Shown: piece after piece, positions 36,869-44,956 of the stretch | Numbering within the stretch: position 1 is the first letter of the stretch | Layout: each line of letters starts with the position of its first letter | NCBI GenBank assembly: GCA_910587715.1 | Contig: CAJUMV010000015.1 | Span: 16,256-80,255, forward strand | DNA length: 64,000 bases | Reading direction: 5' to 3' | Source of the DNA: an uncultured Lachnospiraceae bacterium | GTDB taxonomy: Bacteria; Bacillota; Clostridia; Lachnospirales; Lachnospiraceae | Made by a program: the position numbers and the translations under genes | Notes under the pieces: model-generated | Databases searched by the model: none | Told to the model about the DNA's origin: nothing | What the model saw: the letters and a program-made list of their open reading frames with translations, nothing else

Positions 36869-38917
36869 ATGAAGAGCTTGAAATTTGGTTTAAGTACTAA
36901 GATTACGGCATGTATTTTAACGGTGCAGATTGTTGTTATGGCGGCGATGGTGCTTTTTATCGGTAATGCGATTACCAATAATACGAGACGGAGTACCACG
37001 AACAACATGGAGACGGTCGTGGAGGAACGCAGCCGGATCATTGAGAATTATGTACAGGAAGTAGAGCAGAAGCTCACGGCGTACAGCCGGGCGGGAGAGA
37101 TATTGGATGTGCTGAAAAATCCCACCGACGAGGCGGCGGTTGCGGCTGCACAGGCTTACACGGAAAAGTTTTCGGCGGATGTGAGCAATCTGGAAGGGCT
37201 TTATGTGAGTGAGTGGAATACCCACGTGCTGGCGCATACCAACGCGGCGGTGGTGGGCATCACCACCAGAGAGGGCGATCCGCTCAAGGCATTGCAGGAT
37301 GCGATGCTTGCGGCGGACGGCGTATATAATACAGGAATTATCATATCTCCTGCGAGCGGGCAGCAGATCGTGTCCATATACCGGGCAGTTTTTGACGAGA
37401 GCGGCAATCCCGTCGGACTGGTCGGCGGCGGCGTGTTCACCACAGGGCTGATCCAGCTTTTGGATTCCCTGACCATGCAGGGTATGGAGAATGCAGAGTA
37501 CTGCATGGTAAATGTGGCGAACGGGCAGTACATATTCTGTGAGGACAGTGAAAAGGTGGCGACGGAGGCGGAGGAAGAGTATATCCGCAATCTGTGTGCG
37601 CAATACAGCGGCGCTGCCGCAAACGTCATGGGATTTACGGAGTATACGGAAGACGGGCGGGAGAATATCGCCACCTACTACTATATGGCGAACCGGGGCT
37701 GGCTCTTTATTGTGTCTGACAGCGCGGCGGAGATTTTTGCGACGACAGATCGGCTCAAACAGACCATGATGTTTTGGGCGATTGCGACGCTGGTTGTTCT
37801 TCTGGTGGCTTCCGGCGTAATCATCAGGGGGCTTATGAATCCGCTCCGCTCCATTGAGGAGAGCATAGTGGCTCTGCAGAAGTTCAATATTGCGGATAAC
37901 CCGGTGATTCAAAAGCATATTAAACGCGGCGATGAGCTCGGCAGCATTGCGGAGGCGACGGATGGGCTGATCCATTCTCTGCAGACCATATCGGACACCT
38001 TGAACGACTGTTCAAGATCCCTCAACGAGAAGGCTGAGAGCATGCGTGATTCCGCGGAGAATTTGGCGGACGGCACGTCGGATAACATTGCGGTTACGCA
38101 GGAGTTGTCGGCGTCCATGGATAACACGAACACGCTTGTTCAGAACGTAACTACGGAAATTGACAGCATCAACCATCTGGTTGACGACATTTTGGAGGGA
38201 ATCAAAGCCTCCGTGAGCACAAGCGATCAGGTGATCGGCAGCGCCATAGATATGAAGGATGAGGCGAACTTTGCATATCGGAACGGGGAAGAAAAGCTGC
38301 ATGAGACGAAGGCGGCTGTCGAGGAGGCAATTGAGAAGTTAAAGAGCCTGACCAAGATCAACGAGCTGGCGGCTGAGATTTTAAGCATAGCCGGAAAGAC
38401 CAATCTGCTGTCTCTCAACGCTTCGATCGAGGCGGCGAGGGCAGGCGAGGCAGGGAAAGGATTTGCCGTGGTGGCAGGTTCTATTGCCAATCTGGCGGAT
38501 ACTTCCAAGGAGACGGCTTCTTCCATTCAGGATATATGCGGAGAGGCGAACAGCAGTATCGCTACCGTGAATACCTGCTTTGAATCCATTATTTCTTTTA
38601 TTGAACAGGAAGTGGTGGTGCAGTTTAAGGGCTTTGCGGAGAAATCCACCGATTACAGCGAGGCCGTGAGCGGGATCAAGGATAAGTTGGACGAGATGCT
38701 TAACGCAGTGGGAAGACTGGAGCGATCCGTGACGCAGATCGCGGAGAACGCCAGCGACGTAGGCGTGATTATGTCGGAAAACCAGACCGCTATCGGTACA
38801 ATTGTGGAGAAAAACGCGGAGACGGCGAAGATTGCGGGAACGACGCAGGATCAATCCATACAGAACAGGGAGATGGCGGATCATCTCGGAGAGATTGTGG
38901 GCAGATTTCACAGATAA
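36869..38917 (+). CDS. methyl-accepting chemotaxis protein
   Basis: Chemoreceptor of 682 residues. Helix 1 is at about 12-32, an extracytoplasmic sensor of roughly 260 residues follows (probably Cache type), helix 2 is near 300-318, then a HAMP-like segment and the signalling domain with the hairpin tip TNLLSLNASIEAARAGEAGK. GAGGGGCG precedes the ATG. The ligand is unknown; its neighbours suggest a carbohydrate. No flagellar or other che genes are in the window. Confidence 0.92.
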   Translation: MKSLKFGLSTKITACILTVQIVVMAAMVLFIGNAITNNTRRSTTNNMETVVEERSRIIENYVQEVEQKLTAYSRAGEILDVLKNPTDEAAVAAAQAYTEKFSADVSNLEGLYVSEWNTHVLAHTNAAVVGITTREGDPLKALQDAMLAADGVYNTGIIISPASGQQIVSIYRAVFDESGNPVGLVGGGVFTTGLIQLLDSLTMQGMENAEYCMVNVANGQYIFCEDSEKVATEAEEEYIRNLCAQYSGAAANVMGFTEYTEDGRENIATYYYMANRGWLFIVSDSAAEIFATTDRLKQTMMFWAIATLVVLLVASGVIIRGLMNPLRSIEESIVALQKFNIADNPVIQKHIKRGDELGSIAEATDGLIHSLQTISDTLNDCSRSLNEKAESMRDSAENLADGTSDNIAVTQELSASMDNTNTLVQNVTTEIDSINHLVDDILEGIKASVSTSDQVIGSAIDMKDEANFAYRNGEEKLHETKAAVEEAIEKLKSLTKINELAAEILSIAGKTNLLSLNASIEAARAGEAGKGFAVVAGSIANLADTSKETASSIQDICGEANSSIATVNTCFESIISFIEQEVVVQFKGFAEKSTDYSEAVSGIKDKLDEMLNAVGRLERSVTQIAENASDVGVIMSENQTAIGTIVEKNAETAKIAGTTQDQSIQNREMADHLGEIVGRFHR

Positions 38918-39036
38918 ATCCATGGGGATTTACAATGGCAAATGGGCGCAGGCATCAACCGGCGTCCGTTTGCCGTTATAGGGGATAAAACCTTTTTTGC
39001 GCCGCGCAAAGGCGGTGAGAAAGGCAGGGCAGGTTT

Positions 39037-40098
39037 ATGGTAACAATCAAGGAAATAGCGGCGGAGTGCGGCGTTTCCGTTGCCACGGTATCCAATGTCA
39101 TAAACGGAAGATCCAACGTGAGTGTGGAGACAAGGAAAAGGGTGTTGGATGCGGTCAGACGGACAGGCTACCAGCCGGATTATGTAGCGAGAGGACTGAG
39201 AAAGAAAAAGACCAATATGATCGGCATTGTCGCGGAGGATATCTGTCAGTTTTCCACGCCGGCAATCATGGAAGGGATCATGAGATACTGCGAGCAAAAA
39301 AATTATCGCACCGTGATCCAGAATCTGCGCCTGTATGCCAGATGGGGCGAATTTTGGTATGAAAACGACAATGCGTACCGCTCCATCCTGAATCCTATCA
39401 TACAGGAAATGATATCGTTCAAAGTAGACGGGCTGCTCTACGTGGCGGGGCACGCCAGAGTCGTGCGCTATTTTAACGAGGTGATGGCGATGCCGACGGT
39501 GGTTGCTTACGCCTACACCCATGCGACGTACACGCCGGTTGTGGTTTTGGATGACGAAAATGCGGCATGTGCAATGACAAGGTACCTGATCTCCATGGGA
39601 CACCGCAAAATAGGAATCCTTGCGGGCAAGGCGGATAATATACATACGGGAAGTCGTCTGAGAGGGCATCAGAAGGCTTTGTTTGAGGAAAATATTTTGT
39701 ATAACCCCGGATGGGTGCGTTACGGTGACTGGGATCGGGACTCCGGCTATCGGTTCGCGGGAGAACTGCTTGACTGTGGCGTGACAGCAATTCTCTGCAT
39801 GAATGATCGGATGGCGGGCGGTGTATATGACTACTGCAGGGAGCATGGCATACAGGTAGGGGAGGATATTTCCGTGATGGGATTTGATAATCAGGAAATT
39901 GCCCAGTATTTTACGCCGGGATTGACAACGATGGCTCTGCCGCTTACGGAAATAGGGACGGAGGCGGCGGCAATTCTTCTGGAGCGGCTGGAGACGGAGG
40001 AGGAGAGCCTGCCTAACACCGTTTTGGAGCGGAGTATTCCCTGTAAACTGATTGAGCGGGAGTCGGTGAAACGGATCACGGAGTCATGCGATGCCTAA
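39037..40098 (+). CDS. LacI/GalR family transcriptional regulator
   Basis: Regulator of 353 residues. The N-terminal helix-turn-helix reads VTIKEIAAECGVSVATVSNV followed by the hinge GYQPDYVARGLRKKK. The periplasmic-binding-protein-like effector domain follows from about residue 62. GGCAGG lies upstream. It probably controls the adjacent GH26/chemoreceptor genes in response to a sugar; the candidate site AAACGTTT lies before the chemoreceptor gene. Confidence 0.9.
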   Translation: MVTIKEIAAECGVSVATVSNVINGRSNVSVETRKRVLDAVRRTGYQPDYVARGLRKKKTNMIGIVAEDICQFSTPAIMEGIMRYCEQKNYRTVIQNLRLYARWGEFWYENDNAYRSILNPIIQEMISFKVDGLLYVAGHARVVRYFNEVMAMPTVVAYAYTHATYTPVVVLDDENAACAMTRYLISMGHRKIGILAGKADNIHTGSRLRGHQKALFEENILYNPGWVRYGDWDRDSGYRFAGELLDCGVTAILCMNDRMAGGVYDYCREHGIQVGEDISVMGFDNQEIAQYFTPGLTTMALPLTEIGTEAAAILLERLETEEESLPNTVLERSIPCKLIERESVKRITESCDA

Positions 40099-40131
40099 AT
40101 ATTCCCCATACCCTGATTATTGTTTATAATA

Positions 40132-40243
40132 GAGTGAAAAGAACTTCCAGAACTCAGCAGCAGTGGCTGCTTCGTTAAGAAGTTCTAGGAGTTGCATGGC
40201 AACTCCGTTTCACTCAAGAGAATGCCTGAAACGAGGCATTCTC
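40132..40243 (+). repeat. structured intergenic repeat, copy 3
   Basis: Outer stem GAGTGAAA (40132-40139) with TTTCACTC (40208-40215). Inner stem AGAACTTC (40140-40147) with GAAGTTCT (40179-40186), enclosing AGCAGC/GCTGCT. An extra hairpin GGAGTTGC/GCAACTCC (40188-40206) is absent from the other copies. The trailing hairpin is AGAGAATGCC (40217-40226) with GGCATTCTC (40235-40243). TATAAT at 40125-40130 lies just before it, so this copy may begin at a transcription start and form the leader of the following gene. Confidence 0.8.
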
Positions 40244-40282
40244 CGTAAAGCAGTCCAATAAACAATATAGGGGGAATAAAGA

Positions 40283-40810
40283 ATGGAGACATTGAATGTG
40301 ACAGCTGCGAGGGATCAGGAGCAGATTTACCGGATTTTGGATAATTTGATCAGTACGAACAAGGAGTTTCGGATACTGATTACCGTTCCCTCGGGGGATA
40401 AAGGAACGGAACAGGTGGAGATAGCGAATATGGCGGAGGATATGCCGGAAACAGAGGGACGGGACTTGGAAAAGGATGTGACGGACATGATTCACGAGAT
40501 TGGCGTGCCCGCCCATATCAAGGGTTACCAGTATCTGCGGGAGGCGATTATGATGTCAGTGGAGGATGTGGAAATGCTCGGTTCCATTACGAAGATCCTT
40601 TATCCTACTATTGCCAAAAAATACCAGACGACACCGAGCCGGGTAGAACGCGCCATCCGCCACGCCATAGAGGTAGCGTGGTCGAGAGGGCGGATGGAGA
40701 CGCTTGACGCGCTTTTCGGGTATACGATCAATACGGGAAAAGGCAAGCCTACCAATTCGGAATTTATCGCGCTGATTGCAGACAAGATCAGGCTGCAGTA
40801 CCGCCGTTAA
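40283..40810 (+). CDS. receiver-less Spo0A-like DNA-binding protein
   Basis: Protein of 175 residues. Residues about 64-175 match the Spo0A C-terminal effector domain closely: IHEIGVPAHIKGYQYLREAI, then TTPSRVERAIRHAIEVAW (recognition helix), then FGYTI and KPTNSEFIALIADKIRL. The N-terminal 60 residues are not a response-regulator receiver and carry no phosphoacceptor context. Full Spo0A is about 260 residues. AGGGGGAATAAAG gives a clear start. Only 185 bases separate it from the LacI gene, too few to hide a receiver. It probably binds 0A-box-like DNA without phosphorelay control. Confidence 0.93.
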   Translation: METLNVTAARDQEQIYRILDNLISTNKEFRILITVPSGDKGTEQVEIANMAEDMPETEGRDLEKDVTDMIHEIGVPAHIKGYQYLREAIMMSVEDVEMLGSITKILYPTIAKKYQTTPSRVERAIRHAIEVAWSRGRMETLDALFGYTINTGKGKPTNSEFIALIADKIRLQYRR

Positions 40811-40930
40811 TAATTTTTTACGTTTGTAAAATAATCCTTTTATTGCCACCCGAAATATTGTATACTGTTATTTAGGAGTTCTTAGGGACTGCCTGTATTA
40901 AGAATAGCGAGCTACAGTTGGAGGGTTGTC

Positions 40931-42376
40931 ATGAAAAAAATTTTATTTGTCGCGTCGGAAGGCGTACCTTTTATCAAAACAGGCGGGTTGGCGGACGTGG
41001 TCGGCTCTCTGCCCAAGTGTATTGACAAGCAGTATTTTGATGTGCGGGTTATCTTGCCGAAGTACACCTGCATGAAGCAGGAAATGAAGGATAAGCTCAC
41101 TTACAAGACTCACTTCTACATGGATTTTCACTGGAAAGAGGAGTATGTGGGGATTCTGGAAGCGGAAGTCGATGGTGTAAAGTATTATTTTGTTGATAAC
41201 GAGAGTTATTTTAACGGTTTCCAGCCTTACAGCGATAATGCGCTGTTTGAGATTGAAAAGTATGCCTTTTTCTGTAAGGCGGCGCTTTGCATTCTCCCGG
41301 TGATTGATTTCAGACCGGATTTGATTCACTGTCATGACTGGCAGACCGGACTGATTCCGGTATACTTAAAGGAACGTTTCCAAGGCGGAGAGTTCTACCG
41401 GGGCATTAAGACTGTTATGACGATTCACAACCTGAAATTCCAAGGAAAGTGGAGCGTGAAGGAGGTCAAGGAGATCACGGGACTGCCGGGGTATTTCTTT
41501 ACGGCGGATAAGCTGGAAGCGTACAAGGATGCGAACCTCTTAAAAGGCGGTTTGGTTTACGCGGATGCCATCACCACGGTCAGCGACACTTACGCGGAGG
41601 AGATTAAGACAGCGTTCTACGGCGAGGGCTTAAATGGTCTGCTCTGTGCGAGGGCAGGGGATTTGCGCGGTATCGTGAACGGCATCGATTATGATGACTT
41701 TAATCCGGAGACGGATAAGCACATAGATTTCAGGTACAATGCGGCGAACTTCCGCAAAGAAAAAGTAAAGAACAAGCGCGCGCTGCAGGAGCAGCTCGGT
41801 TTAAATCAGGACGACAGGTCCATGATGATCGGTATTGTATCGAGACTGACAGGGCAGAAAGGCTTTGATCTGATCGCCTATATCATGGATGAGCTGTGTC
41901 AGGATAATGTACAGATTGTGGTGCTCGGTACAGGCGAGGAGCAGTACGAAAACATGTTCCGCCACTTTGACTGGAAGTATCACGGCAAGGTGTCGGCGAA
42001 TATTTACTATTCGGATGCGCTTTCCCATAAAATTTACGCGTCCAGCGACGCGTTCCTCATGCCGTCGCTCTTTGAGCCCTGCGGCTTGAGCCAGCTCATG
42101 TCCCTGCGCTACGGCACGGTGCCGATTGTGCGTGAGACGGGTGGTCTGAAAGATACGGTACAGGCATACAATGAGTATGAGGGTACAGGAACCGGCTTTT
42201 CCTTTACGAATTACAATGCCCATGAGATGTTAGGGACGATCCGCTACGCAGAGCATATTTACTATGACAAGAAGCGGGAATGGAATAAGATTGTGGACAG
42301 GGGCATGGCGGCAGATTTCTCGTGGCATGTATCTGCGTCGAAATATCAGGAAATGTATGACTGGCTGATTGGATAG
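40931..42376 (+). CDS. glgA: glycogen synthase
   Basis: GT5 enzyme of 481 residues that uses ADP-glucose to extend glycogen. The KTGGLADVVGSLP motif at the N-terminus binds the nucleotide sugar. The C-terminal half has SRLTGQKGFDLI and the conserved PSLFEPCGLSQL and ETGGLKDTV. TTGGAGGG precedes the start. The other glg genes are not in the window. TATACT at 40861 could be its -10, but no good -35 was seen. Confidence 0.94.
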   Translation: MKKILFVASEGVPFIKTGGLADVVGSLPKCIDKQYFDVRVILPKYTCMKQEMKDKLTYKTHFYMDFHWKEEYVGILEAEVDGVKYYFVDNESYFNGFQPYSDNALFEIEKYAFFCKAALCILPVIDFRPDLIHCHDWQTGLIPVYLKERFQGGEFYRGIKTVMTIHNLKFQGKWSVKEVKEITGLPGYFFTADKLEAYKDANLLKGGLVYADAITTVSDTYAEEIKTAFYGEGLNGLLCARAGDLRGIVNGIDYDDFNPETDKHIDFRYNAANFRKEKVKNKRALQEQLGLNQDDRSMMIGIVSRLTGQKGFDLIAYIMDELCQDNVQIVVLGTGEEQYENMFRHFDWKYHGKVSANIYYSDALSHKIYASSDAFLMPSLFEPCGLSQLMSLRYGTVPIVRETGGLKDTVQAYNEYEGTGTGFSFTNYNAHEMLGTIRYAEHIYYDKKREWNKIVDRGMAADFSWHVSASKYQEMYDWLIG

Positions 42377-42380
42377 GGAC

Positions 42381-44090
42381 ATGGAAGATCCGAAGAAGAA
42401 AAGCACGTTTGTGCTTCAGGCGGGCATTCTGGCGGCTGCCGGAATGCTCGTCAAAGTGATTAGCCTGATATACAGGAGCCCGCTTCTTTCGATTATCGGA
42501 GTCGAGGGCAATGGGTATTATATTGCGGCAATCAATATCTACACAATTATATTATTGATTTCCTCTTACAGCATCCCCTCGGCAATTTCCAAGGTGATTG
42601 CCCAGCGGCTTGCATTTAAGGAATACCGGAATGCACAGAGAGTTTTTGTCTGTGCACTTCTCTATGTTCTGGTAGTGGGCGGCGTTGCCTCGATTCTGAC
42701 TTTCGTGGGAGCGCCTTTTCTCGTGGGGAAGAACCAGAATGCGGTGATAGCGCTTCGTGTGCTGTCGCCGACTATCTTTTTTTCGGGATTTCTGGGGGTG
42801 TTTCGCGGCTTTTTTCAGGCGCACGGTTCTATGGTGCACACTTCCATTTCACAGGTGTTGGAGCAGATTTTAAACGCGGTGGTCAGTATTCTTGCGGCAA
42901 AACTTCTGATTGGGTTTGTGGAAGACGGAGATGCTACCACGCGCGCTATCTACGGCTCGGCGGGCTCGGCGCTGGGGACAGGCGCGGGCGTGCTGGTCGG
43001 TCTTCTTTTTATGTTCGGGATGTACCAGCTTAACGGTAGTATTATCAAAAGGCGGGTAGAGCGGGACAAAACATGGCATGAGGAAAGTTACGGGGAGATT
43101 TTCAAGGTGATTTTCACCATTGTCACTCCTTTTATTTTGAGCACCTTCATTTATAACTGCACGACGGCAGTCAATATGACGATCTATTCTCACGTCATGG
43201 TGGATTATAAGAAGGTGGACGCGATACTGGCTAATAATTATTACGGCATTTTTTCAGGGCTAGCCGTGGCGGTGGTGAACATTCCGATTGCCATCGCTTC
43301 CGCCATGTCCTCCGCCATCATTCCGGGCGTAGCGTCCTCCTACGTGAAGGGAACGGTGGGGCAGACGAGAAAACAGGTCACGCGTGCGATTCAGATGACC
43401 ATGCTGATTGCGATTCCGGCAGCGGTGGGGATTGCCGTGCTGCCAAGACCCATTATGCAGTTTATCTTTCCACAGAAAGAGTCTCTGGACATGGCGTCCG
43501 AGCTTTTGGCGGCGCTGTCTGTGACGGTCGTGCTCTACAGTCTTTCGACCCTGACCAATGCGATTTTACAGGGTATCGGCAAGGTTAACACGCCGGTCAT
43601 CCATGCGTCGATTGCTCTGGTGATTCAGGTGGCGGGACTGCTTGCGCTTCTGATTTTTACGGATCTGGGGCTGTATGCGCTGGTGGCGGCAAATGTCATT
43701 TATTCTCTGTTGATGTGTATTTTGAACCAATTATCCGTGAGAAAGAATTTGGAATATCGCATAGATGTGGTGAAGCTGTTTTTGAAACCGTTGTTTGCGG
43801 CGGTTATCATGGGCGCGGTGGCTTACGGTGTGTATCACGGACTGATTCTGCTCATTCCGGTAAGCCGGGTGGTACTGTTAGCTGCCATCGGTATCGGGGT
43901 GTGCGTTTACGGAGCGGTGCTGCTTCTTATCGGCGGGGTAAGCCGTGAGGAGCTCCAGGCTTTCCCCAGAGGGTACACGCTGGTGCATATCGCGGAAAAA
44001 TTGCACCTGTTACCCGATGAGACGAAGCGGGGAAAGAAGCGGCGGAGAAAAAAGAAAAAGAAGCGGAAAAAGGAGCGCGCGTCTTTATGA
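42381..44090 (+). CDS. polysaccharide-type flippase, SpoVB/MurJ-like (MOP superfamily)
   Basis: Polytopic membrane protein of about 569 residues with roughly 14 hydrophobic segments, resembling SpoVB and Wzx/MurJ-type lipid-linked oligosaccharide flippases. The N-terminus STFVLQAGILAAAGMLVKVI is typical. The C-terminus is a strongly basic tail rich in Lys and Arg. Start at 42381, close to AGGG. It may serve spore cortex or cell-wall precursor export. It overlaps the next gene by four bases. Confidence 0.85.
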   Translation: MEDPKKKSTFVLQAGILAAAGMLVKVISLIYRSPLLSIIGVEGNGYYIAAINIYTIILLISSYSIPSAISKVIAQRLAFKEYRNAQRVFVCALLYVLVVGGVASILTFVGAPFLVGKNQNAVIALRVLSPTIFFSGFLGVFRGFFQAHGSMVHTSISQVLEQILNAVVSILAAKLLIGFVEDGDATTRAIYGSAGSALGTGAGVLVGLLFMFGMYQLNGSIIKRRVERDKTWHEESYGEIFKVIFTIVTPFILSTFIYNCTTAVNMTIYSHVMVDYKKVDAILANNYYGIFSGLAVAVVNIPIAIASAMSSAIIPGVASSYVKGTVGQTRKQVTRAIQMTMLIAIPAAVGIAVLPRPIMQFIFPQKESLDMASELLAALSVTVVLYSLSTLTNAILQGIGKVNTPVIHASIALVIQVAGLLALLIFTDLGLYALVAANVIYSLLMCILNQLSVRKNLEYRIDVVKLFLKPLFAAVIMGAVAYGVYHGLILLIPVSRVVLLAAIGIGVCVYGAVLLLIGGVSREELQAFPRGYTLVHIAEKLHLLPDETKRGKKRRRKKKKKRKKERASL

Positions 44091-44956
44091 GGAAGAGAAA
44101 CCGGCTTTTGGCGCTTGTGTTATGTCTCGTTTTTTTCCTGGCAGGCTGTGGCAGGGAAAAAGAAACCGGCGCCCTGCTTACCATGACTTTTCTGGATACG
44201 GGCAAATCGGACTGCATCATAATCGAAGCGGGAGAGAGCGTGGTGGTGAACGATACGGCGGATGCGGACGATACGGAGACAATCTGCGCGTTTCTGGATG
44301 AACGGGGAAAGACGCAGATTGCTTATTTGATATTGAGTCATTTTGACAAAGATCATATTGGCAGCGCGGCGGCGCTGGTTTCCCGCTATGAGGTGGGCTG
44401 TGTACTCATGCCGGATTATGAGGAGGAGTCGGAACCTTACCTTGCCCTGATGCGTGCGCTCGAGGCGACGGGAACGGAGAGCCGACGGCTGCGGGAGGGC
44501 TTTACTTTTTCTCTGGAGGGAACCGATTTTTCTGTGGATGCGCCCCGCGAGCGGGTCTATGACAACGATAACAATTATTCATTAATAACATGCGTTATGC
44601 GTGGAGATACCCGTTTCCTGCTGATGGGGGATGCCAAGAAACAGCGGACGGGGGAATTTTTGGAGACGAAAGCGGCGAAAGAGCGGTATGACCTGATTAA
44701 GATGCCGCATCACGGGAATTACACGAAGAATCTGGAAACGCTGTTTGAGACGGCAAAGCCCCGCTATGCCGTCCTCACCGCGGACCCGGAGCGGCTGCGG
44801 GTGGAGGAGGAGACGGTGGCGCTGTTGGATGACTATGGGTGCGAGGTGTATTACACGGATGAAGGTGTCGTGACGGCTGTCTCCGATGGGAAAAACCTGC
44901 AGGTGAGTCAGATTTCCGTCAGTCCGGAAATATCAGAATCAATCGCCATAGAGTAA
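44087..44956 (+). CDS. MBL-fold hydrolase lipoprotein, ComEC-domain-like
   Basis: Protein of 289 residues with a lipoprotein signal (lipobox LAGC, Cys near residue 21), so it is likely anchored outside the membrane. Metallo-beta-lactamase motifs are SHFDKDHIGSA, LLMGDA and KMPHHGN, in the arrangement of the ComEC hydrolase domain. Its start overlaps the flippase stop (ATGA). Its 3' end overlaps convergent rqcH by 49 bases. Substrate unknown; a stand-alone nuclease or phosphodiesterase is possible. Confidence 0.82.
   Translation: MRKRNRLLALVLCLVFFLAGCGREKETGALLTMTFLDTGKSDCIIIEAGESVVVNDTADADDTETICAFLDERGKTQIAYLILSHFDKDHIGSAAALVSRYEVGCVLMPDYEEESEPYLALMRALEATGTESRRLREGFTFSLEGTDFSVDAPRERVYDNDNNYSLITCVMRGDTRFLLMGDAKKQRTGEFLETKAAKERYDLIKMPHHGNYTKNLETLFETAKPRYAVLTADPERLRVEEETVALLDDYGCEVYYTDEGVVTAVSDGKNLQVSQISVSPEISESIAIE

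Noticed and set aside
36917..37975. Minus-strand open frame of 352 codons opposite the chemoreceptor gene
   Set aside because: It lies antisense to a gene with a clear promoter, ribosome-binding site and chemoreceptor domains; no motif supports it.
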